Assembly (NCBI RefSeq): GCF_029227915.1
Contig: NC_079887.1
Location: 13,206,001 to 13,270,000 of the forward strand
Direction of reading: 5' to 3'
Source of the DNA: Hydractinia symbiolongicarpus
Lineage: Eukaryota > Cnidaria > Hydrozoa > Anthoathecata > Hydractiniidae
DNA: 64,000 nt
The notes beneath the pieces are model-generated. The model had not been told where the DNA came from. It searched no databases and worked only from the letters and a program-made list of their open reading frames with translations. Both the position numbers and the translations under genes were made by a program. Positions 49,101-59,994 of this stretch are shown here, in pieces (the first letter of the stretch is position 1; each line of letters starts with the position of its first letter).

Positions 49101-52100
49101 TTGTTGCCGGTAACAAGATACAAAATCAAATCAAATCGATTTGATTTTTTAATTTGTTACTGGCAACAAAAATATTGTGAGCACCAAAAAGCTTCTCTGA
49201 CGACACAAGTTACCATTTTTAGGCGATAGAAATCTATATTATAATACTTGTATACATCTGTCCGTCAGTCAGTCTGTCTGTCTGTCTGTCACGTAAAATG
49301 GTACCTTAGTTGCGCAAGTAGCGAGACGCACGTAATGCGGTATAAAAAGGACAGGCAGACCCGTGGATGTTTCCACGGGTCACCGACTAGTTAACATAAA
49401 TTTGTTACTATCGCCTGAAAATATTGTCTCGTGTCCCCGTTGCTTCAGAGCAATAAATAATTTTGTGCTAATTATATAAGTAGTTCGAAGAATTTCGAAT
49501 GTAAAATCATACCTTCTTTAATCTGCACCTAAAATTGAAATCAAAAACTGCATGAAAAACAAAAGTAAAACACTTTGAGACATTTCATTTGCTGTAGTTT
49601 CCATTAAACAAGTTATTAAATCTACTTAATCAAAAGGTCATATTTCGTCATTGAATATTTTCGTTTATTCTCTCCAGTAATAGCTAGAAAAAATCTATGG
49701 TGTATGCCACACCACCACCTGTAGAATCATTTGTTAGATACCTAGTTGAAAAATAATATTAATATAAAAAATACTAAAATAAAAACAGATAAACGCAAAA
49801 AGTAAATCTCCTAGTGATGTTAAACAAATAGAAAGCAGTAACTTCGTTTGCGGACTTACTTTACTATAATGAGAAAAAGTATAATCAAGGCAACAATTAT
49901 CCCACTTAATACGGCAATGAGAATGTAAACATCATTTTCCTCATTCGTTGATTGCTTGGAATACTCATTTGTAGTTGCAGATGGTGGATCATTCGTGGGC
50001 AACGTCTTTACTTTGTCTATAATAGAATTTACGTCAAGAATGCGCTTGTAGTAGTCGCATGGCAATTCTTTAAAAAAAATACTTAAAGCAGACACAGACA
50101 TCTTTTATGTTTCTTATTTCAGAACTGTGTCTTTGTCAAATTACATTAGTTAGCTACTGTTAGTATTTCAACAATTCAACATTTTTTTATAGGTGCATTG
50201 TGCAAACGCTGACTCCAAATGGGCGGTTTAAAGCTTTGTAACATGAAATGAATTAAAGGAAATTTCTAAATGTTTTTCTTTATACTCACACTTGAACTCT
50301 CCTTCAGCTTTCAAGAGCAGACAATCTTTGTATCTTACGTTACAAGACGCTAAAACTTTCAATAGAGCACCGGCCAATAACTGGTCAGATTTGGGTGTAA
50401 TGGAAACTGCAAATGTTCTAGAACGATGTGGTGGGCCCTGCAAAAAAAGATAATGCTACGCATATCTCATAAACAGAATAGTAACAATAATAACATTTTT
50501 ACTAAAAAATAATTGTGATAAGCCATAAAACTGTTCAGCAATGCTGTCTAACTTCCCGTGGACAAAATAGAAGTTAATATTATTTGTAAGTCTTTATAGT
50601 AAAATATATTTTGCGGTAAAGAAATCGTTATATGATAGTCAATACTATAGTATTGGTTATCATATAACGATTTCTTTTCTGCCTTTCTAGTGACCTTCTG
50701 GAGAGGTGCTAGCGAGAATGTGACTTACTAGGGGCTTCGGTGTTGGTGCTATCTTGACTTGCGCCTTGATCATTTGCCATCCCTGCTGTGTGCTTTTCCA
50801 TATAAGAACATCAGTTTGGCAATACGTTTTACCGGTCGATATTAATTGACCTTTTGCTATCCATGCCTTTCCTTGCTTCTTTAATAAAGGGACTAAATTT
50901 CCTAGGCGACTTTTACATTCTAAATTAAAACACACATTATACTATGTAGTCGTTAGCCTGTGGAAAAATCCACGGGTTCGCCCGTCGCAGCTAAGCTACC
51001 ATTTTGCGTGACAGACAGGCGGACGGACGGACAGACGTATACGGGCATTATATTATATTATGTATACTTGAATACAAGAGATAATATAGCAATGAAGACT
51101 TGTCAATATTATAGTTTCTGTTTAGGTTCGTCTCCATGTGGCGGCATATTTCGCTACAGTGCAAGAAGCTCAAAAGTTTTCTGCTAAAATGCAGTGATCA
51201 TTTTCTGTTGTGTTTTAAATTTTTACCTAAATGTTAAAAGTAACGTGACAGCTGCAGTAAACAGGTAATTATTTTAAGCTTGCTATCGCAAAAATGCAGG
51301 GATATTTGGTCTAAGAAAAATCTCTCTGTGTATAAAACATATTTGGAGGTGCTAGTAACTTTCGCAAAAATATCTCGTGTTGTCGACCAGTAGGAAACTT
51401 TTTAAAGCATTTAAAATTATATCTTGCTGTTTTCCAAACCGTTGTAAATAAAGCATCAAATGTGGTTCTCGACTCCCACTCGCCATAGTCATCTTAAATT
51501 ATTAAAACTCTATGTCGGCAAAAGTAGTATGAATTCAACTTTGTTGTTGAGCTCAAGCGCATGTCTGGAGCACAAAAAATGTCTTAACAAGCAGATATTT
51601 TGTCAGATTGGACCTGCGCTAACCGCATGCTGTTTTAGTTGTTTTGCGCTATAGGGCATACTAAATGAAAACTAGCCTTTCTGATGACGCAATAAACGTT
51701 AGTCTGTTGGTGATGCACAAAGCTGCTCGACTTTTCTCTAAAAGTAAGTTTTTTTCGAGATATAGCTATGAATACATCAGGAATGAAAAGACAATAACTT
51801 TGCTTTAGAAAAAAATGTCACATTTTTTAAGCGGAGCTTTATTTCAAAAAAGATGGCAATAAGTAATTTGACGTTTTCGTGAAAATGTTGCTGCCTGAAG
51901 GTGAATGTAACAAGTCGAGGGTGTATTTTTTAATTTTAATTTAGAGTTGTTTTTTGTCCTTTTTGGAATTCCTTATAACAAAGTATCATCATTCGGAATA
52001 TCATCTTTTAGAAGGGATACTTTCAAATGAAAATATATCTCGTAATGCTGAGATATTTGAAATATACTCAGCGTGCGCCAAAAGGGTTACCGCATCCTTA

Positions 52101-52425
52101 AAAACCAAAGATAAATATTTAACAAAATTCTTACTAAAAAGCAATTTTTTAGCGCAAAAATATATTATTAAAAATGGAAGATACCTGGTGCAATTTCTTG
52201 TCGTGAAGAACAACGAAACTTGTCATTTACGGTAAAAAAAGTCCATTTGATAAAACTTTGACAGACACATTTATTACGATCAGACGTGGATTTAGATGCA
52301 TCAAAATTTAAGCAGTTTTCATTAGTAATAACATGGTCATGTAAGTTTCTTCCGGCTGTTATTTCTGTCGTGGTAGCCATGTTTTTGTTTGGAGTCAGTC
52401 CATATATTAAAAGAAAAAGAATCAT
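46101..52425 (-). CDS. RcpA: eight-cysteine receptor with multiple ITAM-like motifs
   Basis: Eight exons, complement(46101-46553, 47000-47043, 47128-47290, 49513-49528, 49860-50016, 50290-50437, 50729-50919, 52185-52425), all join in phase to give 470 residues. The ATG at 52425 starts a short signal peptide (MILFLLIYGL). Exons 1-3 encode an ectodomain with eight cysteines, including C-x14-CxC-x16-C-x10-C and the junction motif APG|EC. Exon 4 encodes a Thr/Ser stalk and a membrane span (about 223-245), and a 16-base exon adds basic CRLKK. The 225-residue tail ends in an exon with YEGL, YTEL, YTGL, YCNL, YTGF, YSEL and YTTL. The pairs 347-362, 359-374 and 392-407 have exactly eight residues between motifs, an ITAM-like spacing. 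It ends with EPEYMET and EPEYFET. SH2-protein recruitment after phosphorylation is inferred. The ectodomain family was not recognised. RcpB is the closest relative in the window. Confidence 0.8.
47410..47522 (-). repeat. tRNA-like element inside 15-bp inverted repeats
   Basis: The outer arms 47410-47424 and 47508-47522 are exact reverse complements (GTTCATCACTAACAT). On the minus strand the interior has TAGTGTAGTGG, like a pol III A box, then a CCCAG/CTGGG stem, then GGATCGAATTCC inside a GCGGA/TCCGC stem, like a B box and T arm. The T loop is one base short and no full cloverleaf could be drawn by hand. It may be a tRNA-derived SINE or a decayed tRNA in a foldback. It lies in the intron about 120 bases upstream (in gene direction) of the 47290 exon of RcpA. 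Confidence 0.5.
47871..47977 (+). mobile_element. Mini-Helitron, 107 bp
   Basis: It starts TCTATATTGCAATACTCG after an A and ends in CAACAACTAG before a T, with a weak hairpin before the end. Its core has degraded GTCTGTTTGTCTC repeats. It is inserted in an RcpA intron. Confidence 0.7.
49233..49390 (+). mobile_element. Mini-Helitron, 158 bp
   Basis: The best-preserved copy. It starts TCTATATTATAATACTTG after an A, has a GTCTGTCTGTCTGTCACGTA core and a GGTATAAAAAGGACAGG block, then a perfect hairpin ACCCGTGGATGTTTCCACGGGT and ends CACCGACTAG before a T. It sits in the RcpA intron just downstream of the 16-base exon. Confidence 0.82.
50618..50677. repeat. Near-perfect 30-bp-arm palindrome
   Basis: Arms starting AAAGAAATCGTTATATGATA meet at 50647/50648 with no loop and differ at only about two positions. 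It lies in the RcpA intron between exons 2 and 3, some 50 bases from exon 2. Confidence 0.88.
50947..51058 (-). mobile_element. Mini-Helitron, minus orientation
   Basis: Hairpin CCCGTGGATTTTTCCACAGG near the left side and a GTCTGTCCGTCCGTCCGCC-like core identify it as the same family. Both terminal bases are degraded, so the boundaries are approximate. It lies in the RcpA intron between exons 1 and 2. Confidence 0.62.
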
Positions 52426-53865
52426 ATCTTTCACAATGATGTTACAAAGTATAAATTTCCCGCTTTCTTTTATGCGTTGCTTTACGCTCTCTCTCGTATA
52501 TCACTTTCATAACGTTCCATGTTTACTTTCAATGTTTGTCTAGAATGTTTTTTCTTTTTAAAAAGTGTTTACTTTGCAGAGCTAGGTCAAAACTTGTTGT
52601 TCTCTATTTATGGTTATAATAGGTTTATTTCTTACGAGAATGCAATTTTGTTTACATTTCGGCTTTAATCAGCTTTACTTTTAACACAAAAACATTTTTC
52701 AAGAGAAAGTCTATTTTTCTCATGTCAAGGACGTGCTCAACTCCATCTATAGTAGATTTTTTGGGTATCAAATAACTTCGGGGGCTAGCAAATGGTCCAA
52801 TGACTTTTTCATGAACATTGATTCAGATATCGTATAGCAATAAATAAAAAGATTGGCAGGAATTTTTAGGTACGATGTCATCGATTTTATAGGAACACTT
52901 GTTTTATTGGAGACTACTAAGAAATATGACAACTGGTTCCCATGCAATTCTTCTTTCCTAATGGTAGCTTTCCAACTGAAAAAAATACAATCTGTAATCT
53001 TGGACAAAAATATTGAGACAAAGGCAGTTTTTCCTCATTATTCAAGCATGGATAAAAGTGTCAAACAGTCAATACACGCGTTGAAATGCTGCTAGTCACA
53101 TTCTTTAGCACGCTCGCACACCAAAATGAATTTACACTGGGACCTACAAAGGCTCCAAAATTCGTGAAACACATTTTAAGAGTTTGGACTTACCAAATTA
53201 CCTAAGATCCTAAGTCCACTTTGAACATTGACAAGTGAACTTTGACAAGTTCGAAATGTGTGAATCCAATATAGTAATATCCTATGAAACTACTTGTGGT
53301 GGCGAACTTCGAAATTAGCTGTCTTGTCTCAACATATTTTGACCAAGATTGTGGATGCTTTCATTTAGCAATAAGATTGTGCTGGCAACATCATAAATTG
53401 AGACTTTTAATTTCTTTAATATAAGCATACAAACAGAATAATAACAGGAGATACTAGATTTAGACCTGTTGAAGCTGTATTTTGAGTTATAACGAAAAAA
53501 GGCAGGTGGTGGTGAAATCCTGCCCCAGCACCAATGACACTAAAGACACAAACTTTTTTAGAATAAAGGTACTTTTAATACAAATAATGACTCAAATGTG
53601 GAATTTAGTCTTTTATTATTGATTCTATAAATGTTCCTTCAGAAAGTGGAAGAATTCCTCAATAAAATGATTTTCATTCACGAGTTTACGACATTTAGCA
53701 CTTTCCATAATGAAAGAAGCATTAAAGAAGCATTAACTACCATTACACACACTTTCAAACTAGCCTGTAATCCTCCACCTGTTGTGCTATTTAAGGGCCA
53801 CCGACCCCTCTGTAAATTTTTGAACTTATTGTTTATTCAATATGAAATTTTGACAAATATTGCCA

Positions 53866-53978
53866 GGACTTTACGTCACAACGTGGTCAAAAGAATTCAG
53901 AAGAATTTAGCATTTTTTCCCCGGACCTTACGTCACAACGTGGTCAAAAGAATTCAGAAGAATTTAGTATTTTTTCCA
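53866..53978. repeat. 57-bp tandem duplication
   Basis: Two nearly identical 57-bp units containing TTACGTCACAACGTGGTCAA sit head to tail. The motif TACGTCACAACGTG in each includes a CRE-like TACGTCA. Length divisible by three leaves a plus frame open, but no coding role is supported. Confidence 0.85.
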
Positions 53979-55770
53979 AAGATGTAATTAAACATACGGC
54001 AATGCGAAAAAAATAGCTTAAATGTTAGATTGTAAAACATTTCAATAATTGCTTAGAATGAATTTTTAAATAGAAGACCGAATAAAAATTTTGTAGAAAC
54101 ATTTTAATAGGTGGTTTGCCGCAATCATTATCCATCTCGCATTTTTCATCAAAGTTTGCACGTCATAAATAGTTCAAACACTATGCCCCTTTCTACAAAC
54201 ACCTATTCATACCCCGGGTGTTAATGTTTTACCTAAGTTAGGCCCAATTACTGCCTAAGAAATTATCAGATTTGTTTGTTTGTTAAGGCTTTTATGAGTT
54301 TGGTGCCTTGTGAAATTGCCTATCTTGGTCTGAAACAGTTAAGAGTATTCTTCTAACCAAGAATGCACATTACAAACGCTGCATTCTATAAAAAAGGTAA
54401 CTCAATTATTGTTGGACTCTTTGTTCAATTGACGCCTCAGTAAGCTAATGAATTATAGCTAAAAAGGAAAAATGTTACTTAGAGTGTTACATAATACTTA
54501 AATTAACTATTTTCATTGCTAGAAATATATGCCAAAATGTACATCTCCAAAAACGGAAATATAAATAAAAAAATGCTAACGTCAGCAAAATTTGTCGGTG
54601 ACACTGATATTTTGTAGCGTGATATTTAATTTTAATGTAAAAGACATCATTTGTACAAAGATTTAGACTTGGTTACGCCGATTTCTACATACACGAATAT
54701 CAAGTTAACCCAGGTTCATCTTAGGGAAAATGTCGATTCGCTTTAGCGTCAGCGGATTTTAAAAGCTTTGAATAAGACTTTGAAGTAGGATGAAAAACAA
54801 TTTAAAAGTCATTTGGGTCTTCAACTTAAAACGGCTAAAAAGACCGCCGGTATAACCCCGCTGCGAATAATGGATATTTCTTTTGCAACATGGCTAACTT
54901 TGGTTAGGCGCAGGAACATATCTAGTCAAGTGAATAAAGAATTATGTGTCAAGTCAAAAGGCAAAGATTTGATTTTAGCAACCGTTTCCGATATTGGAAG
55001 CATTGGAAATATTGGGGGCAAATACATTTGCAATCTCGGTATTCTAAAACCAACATGTATCCCCTGGGTTTGGACTGAATCAGCCCCTTCCCCCCACACT
55101 ATCAGCAAATTTTACGTTTTTTCTTGTAAAAGATTTACTCCAGTTTTCTCTGCTTTGAATAAAAATAATGTTTAACGAAATGTTTAGTCGCAGTAAATTT
55201 TTAGCACTGTAACCGTGTCATTGGTAGGAAAAAGTTCTTCGGATCTATTAAAATAAATTAAATGCCTGAGTGAATGATCGCTTAGTTTGGGCGTCAAAAC
55301 GTACTAATAAAATAAAAATTAGAAAATCCTTGTTCATTTATCTGATTTGTTCTTTCAAATAAGATGACAAATGAAATTGTCTTTTTATTTCTTTAGACCA
55401 ATTAATTATATTGATAATTCCAATGTTTATAAATTGTGCGGGTTGCTTTTCGTGCAAGCAAAGTTAAAAGCCACTGATGTTTTGTTAAACTAGTATTCAC
55501 ATTTCAAACTGTTGGTTGAAAAAACTATGGAAGCTAGTGTTACTTCTATGTTAAGAAGTAGTTTTAATAGCGTAAAAATTAACCATATTCTAAGCTTCCA
55601 TTAACCATACTATTAATATTTGACATCAACTTCAAGAATTTTATTAACTCTATTTGTCCTCAGCCCCTGTTTAACTTTTTCCATAACTCTTTTACGTGCT
55701 TAAAATTACACTTTGATATTTTCTCACATTTCCTAACTTTTATTTAGCTTTTTGGAAAATGTGACGAAGT

Positions 55771-55784
55771 GTTGCCATGGCAAC
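55771..55784. promoter_or_regulatory. Palindromic X-box-like site
   Basis: GTTGCCATGGCAAC is a perfect 14-bp palindrome matching the RFX-binding X-box form. A second exact copy, preceded by the same AGT, is at 58271-58284 inside RcpB. Function here is unproven; RFX sites usually lie near ciliary gene promoters. Confidence 0.35.
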
Positions 55785-56479
55785 TAATATTTGAACAGAG
55801 TTTCGGTAATTATTTTTTATAAAAATGTTTTTATTACCTTTAGGGTACTCCTTAGTACATTGGAATCGCGCCCATAAGCAGACACCATCGGTGCAAAAAA
55901 TAAAATTGTCCACTTTATAAAAGAAATCTATGATTTATAGAGCTTTTGTCAAAATAATTATAGAATTTTGGCCGAAAAATGTTCTTAAAAGTTTACCTTA
56001 CGAGGAATGCATATGAAGAGGCAATGTATTTGGACATTAAACATTATCCATAACAAAAAGTAGGCTATGAAAGATAAAAAAGTATTCTTTAATTGACGAC
56101 TATTTGCGATTCTTAACTGAAAGAATTCTTTCTTGTGATTGTTGACAATGTGTCTTGGGTGTTCGTATCAAGTACCACTGTCCGTCTTATAGCGCTGTTC
56201 TCTTTAGCGGTATTCCACAGCTTCTATTCATACATTATTTTGTTTGTTTGTCACGTTAGTTTGACTAAATATCAAGCAGTTATACAAATATTTTGCAAGT
56301 CTAAGCCCATTTGTACCCATTTCCGTAATTTTGACGTCATTAGTAAAAACGCAAAGATCTGCATTCTTTTTTGACGTAATTGTTAGGCTTGGGCAACACT
56401 TATGGAAGAGTTTGTGTTAATTGAAAAACTACTTAAGAAATTACAGAGGTGGTAAGGCAAATCGGGCCAGCCTCTCCAG

Positions 56480-57060
56480 CATTGAGAATCCCAAAAATAG
56501 CCCAGCAGAAAAAGAGTTAAAAAATTTTATTAAAGAAGCTACGAAAGAAACGATTTAATGGCGTGTAATAAAGGGACCACTCAATAGGTCAAGGTCCTAG
56601 AAGTTATACACAATTTAGAACAATATAGACATGTAGACAACCTGTTTAAGAATAATTAATTTTTGATGATAAATTTGCTACTTTTCAATTTTTATTTTCT
56701 ACAATAAAAAAAAATTCTGCAGTTTTTTTTTTGGCAGTAAAATAAGCTACGGTCTGTAAATATATTAAGTATCAGTAAATCGAAAGTTCGCTTTGACGAG
56801 GGAACAGAGACAACACGAGGAGCTGTGTTACTACCTCTGAAAAGATTTCAAAGCCATATTGTTGCTTAGACTGGCGTTATGTACAATCAAATTTTAAGTT
56901 TCTATACAAAATTTTAAAGGATATAGCTAACTATCTAGTCGAAGGTTTTGGCGTTTATTTTATTACAAAGTTTGAGTTAAAAGCAAGGACCACTGCCATT
57001 AGCTCGATTTTCGTGCAAGTCACTAGATTTAAAATCAACAGCCGTTTCGTAGCCCCTTTA
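56480..57060. repeat. Foldback-type dispersed repeat, copy 2
   Basis: Partner of the 41.0-41.5 kb repeat: 56835-56990 matches in direct orientation and 56480-56800 in inverted orientation. A fragment near 57045-57060 (TAGCCCCTTTAAAATC) resembles the inner part of the inverted arm. The adjacent stretch at 56240-56330 also has a diverged direct copy near 61075-61150. Confidence 0.6.
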
Positions 57061-57250
57061 AAATCACTTTTTACTTGATGGAGGAGACGAGTCGCAGAGG
57101 TACTGTCATAACACGAAAAGAAGATTGGGATGATGATTATTTTTATCTTTAGTAAAGACAACTAATCAACACTCTTTTTAAAACATACGTTAACGTCATT
57201 TGTACATAGCCTTCATGCCAATAAATACTAAATCCATTCTTTCTTCGTAT

Positions 57251-59994
57251 TCAATCCTCCGCGACTGTTTCCACATATACTGGTTCAGACACCAATTTAT
57301 TCTCCGTGTCAGCTTCTATCTCTGTTTCAAAGTACAGCGGTTCTATTAATCCATCATTTTGCAATGATGTTTGTACGCTGTTGCAGTAAGACAGCTGTGC
57401 ATAATCTTCATCAAAGACTCCATTTTTATCTATCTCTTTATAAATCTCTTCTTCTTTCGCCTAAAGTGTTAGTATGATTTTGGTTGATTTATTGATTTCA
57501 TTGGTTAATTACTTTAGAGAAATGAAAATGCGAATTGCGAATTTTACCTTTTCACCCTTTTTATATTGTAAATGAGAAACCATCTGCAAATCTAAATAGA
57601 GTTCATAATATGAAAGCAACAACAACAAAGACTATAATAACAGCAAAAACAGTAAAAACAAAAAAATAAACCAGCAAACAAACAAACAAAACGAATAATG
57701 ACAATAAATCCAGTAAACACAATCTTACCTGCTGTAGCATAATTATCAGATGCATAATTATTTGTTTTTAAGCTTCGCTGATTATTATTATCCACGCAAC
57801 TTGGATTCTTTACCGTAGAATTTGACGGCTAGGAAGTGAAATTATTATGTGTTGGAAAATATAAAGAGATTTGATCTTGTGCATTAAAATTGCAATCAGA
57901 GCGTTATTAACAATTAATCTTTTTAGGAAAGTTGAAATTCTTAACAGGAATAAAGAATCGACAGAAAACAGACTATTTTACATTAGTTTGTAACATCTAA
58001 GCTTTGGTAACATCACTTTTTTCAAAAAGCAACTGGTTCTGTTATGAAAAACTTTGAGTAACTTTTGGTACTCAGTTTTGTATATAGGCAACAATTTTTT
58101 GATCCGGATTAACATATTCAATATTTCCTGATAATTTGCCAAAGGAATGACTAAATTATTTGATTTCAGGATCAATATTTATGTTAGCATGTAAATTTCC
58201 AACACCAAGTACAACTGCCTGTATGAGTAGTCAAACATTGATTCAGATTTTTTCTCAACATAAAAAAAGTGTTGCCATGGCAACATTTTGGCAAATTTCA
58301 AAAAAAAACCAAATAGGGTTAAACCTGCGTATATATCATACAGAATTGTATGTGAAGATAAAGTGTAATGTTAGCATCTTTTATTTCGCTTTTCTCAATC
58401 GGAGAAAACTTAATTTATTTTCTGCACATCCCAAAATTATTTGCATCGGTATATACGACTCTTATTACGCTTTTGGGTCCGAAAGCTTCCAGCAGATAAA
58501 ACTAATTGACATGTGACTGTTTGTTTTACATCGTCACTGTAAAACATCTTTAATCACTCACTTATCCTTATTTTCTAATCGATACAGCAAGACCTGATTT
58601 ACATTAAGCAGCGAAACAAATATGCAATAAGTACGTTAATTAATTTTACCTTATAATTAGTACAATCAAAATTAGTACAACAATTACAACCATAGCGCAT
58701 GCGCTTCCAATGATAATACTGTTGCTATTTCCATTTGAGTTTTCTTTCAATGTCATGGCTGATTTTGTTGTGATCTGTGTCGAAGTCGTTGTTGAAATTG
58801 GTGTTGAAGTTTTTGCTGTTATTGTTGTGTAATCTAAAAAATTGATAAATCCGTGCAAATGTTCCTAGAATATAGCTTGTTGTAGAAACGGTTTGATAAT
58901 GTTCTAAATCCAATCTACTTAAAAGATGATCATTTATTCAATAATTACTTACAAGTATATGTTCCAAATTTTTTATATACGTAGCAATCAGCTGAAATAA
59001 CATGTGTTGAAGGATTTTTTCGCTTGCCACAAAGTAATTTAACCAATCTTCCTTTAATATTATTCAATTTTCCATTGAGCTAAACAGAATTCATTTTTAC
59101 TACTTCGACATAACCAGATGACATTTTGAGGAATGTCAATGAGACATTTATGTAATTAAAATAGGAAAATGCCTTTAATCCAAAATAAGACATTTTGGAC
59201 GCAGAGTATGAAATTACCTACGTTTAGAGCGCAATAAGTACTTTAATAATTAGATCTTTGTTCTTTTATCATTTGGTTGACTATTTTAATGAAAATTAAA
59301 TACCCAAATATTAAGTCCTTCTCCATCAAAATGTTCTTCAATATGAATATTCACCCAACTTTGGGCAATGCTATTCCATGCCAATAGTGAATAATGTTGA
59401 CAATCTTCAATGTCACCATATATTTTTTGAGAGTTCAAGACATCTTTTTTACATTCTAACATCAAGAAGAAATGCATTCATAATTTAAAGTAATATCATC
59501 TCATCAAGAGGGGAGTTTATTCTAGAAGTTTTCAAGCAGCATCTTACACACTGACTGAGATAAAAAGTACGTTCCATCGATGACAGAGGTAACTGTCGAA
59601 ATGGTAGCCTAGAATAAATTCCCTTGTTTATGACGTTTTAAGATATTTTTCAATGACAATTCGTGGCAGTGTTTTTAAAATAATGAAAGGAAAACTTAGA
59701 TTAGAGAATAACTTAATAATTCAAAAACATAATGGCATAGTAGGTACCTGGTGAGATTTTTGAACGTCTAAAGCAACCAGCTGTACCATTAACAATATGA
59801 AACGTCCTGTCTCTACTGCTGCATTTACATAGACCGTTTGACCTTCCCCACACCGTGTTACTAAGTTGATCACATTCCGACTTGTTTACATTTTGTATTA
59901 CATCTCTGTATTTTCTAGAAACCTTTAGACATTCGACAACATATAACAAGAATATAACGCTCATGTAAATACTTGAATTTTTTACCAACTTCAT
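57251..59994 (-). CDS. RcpB: eight-cysteine receptor with tyrosine-motif tail
   Basis: Supported exons are complement(57251-57460, 57548-57591, 57729-57828, 58650-58833, 58953-59079, 59304-59455, 59748-59994). The ATG at 59994 gives a signal peptide (YMSVIFLLYVVEC). The ectodomain has eight cysteines in the RcpA pattern (C-x14-CxC-x15-C-x10-C, junction SPG|EC), coded by exons with the same three phases as RcpA. Exon 4 has a Thr/Ser stalk and a Val/Ile-rich membrane span ending ILIVLII. The tail contains IYKEI, YAQL and EPLYFET, and ends EPVYVET followed by VAED. The three tail exons run 0 to 1, 1 to 0 (44 bases, the same length as in RcpA) and a phase-0 last exon. One short exon changing phase 2 to 0, between 57829 and 58649, was not found; the gene may also be broken there. 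Expected length is about 354 residues or slightly more. Confidence 0.74.
58271..58284. promoter_or_regulatory. Palindromic X-box-like site, second copy
   Basis: Exact GTTGCCATGGCAAC in the long RcpB intron after the membrane exon. It shares three flanking bases with the copy at 55771. It could be a binding site or part of a dispersed repeat. Confidence 0.35.

Larger units (their letters stand above)
52426..57250. other. Spacer between RcpA and RcpB
   Basis: This should contain the RcpA promoter and the 3' untranslated region of RcpB. No gene is supported: the frames at 52286, 53631 and 54813 are not splice-bounded and show no domain. It holds a 57-bp tandem duplication (53866-53978), one X-box-like palindrome (55771-55784) and a foldback repeat (56480-57060). 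Confidence 0.4.

Noticed and set aside
51954-52235. Plus-strand 93-residue open frame
   Set aside because: It overlaps RcpA exon 1 on the other strand, which has matching paralogue, phase and cysteine pattern; the plus frame has none.
53631-53987. Plus-strand 118-residue open frame with a 19-residue repeat
   Set aside because: The repeat is a 57-bp DNA duplication that happens to keep frame; no domain or splice support.
54813-55175. Plus-strand 120-residue open frame
   Set aside because: Mixed composition with no recognised motif, no signal peptide and no splice evidence; likely chance or an old repeat.
58530-58575. Candidate missing RcpB exon with a strong GTGAGT donor
   Set aside because: The 13-base candidate puts a stop codon in the required phase, so it cannot link the membrane exon to the tail.
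49860-59994. Immunoglobulin-like domains in RcpA and RcpB ectodomains
   Set aside because: The cysteine spacing, the CxC pair and the lack of a W-x(n)-Y-x-C pattern do not fit Ig V or I sets, so the genes were not called Alr homologues.
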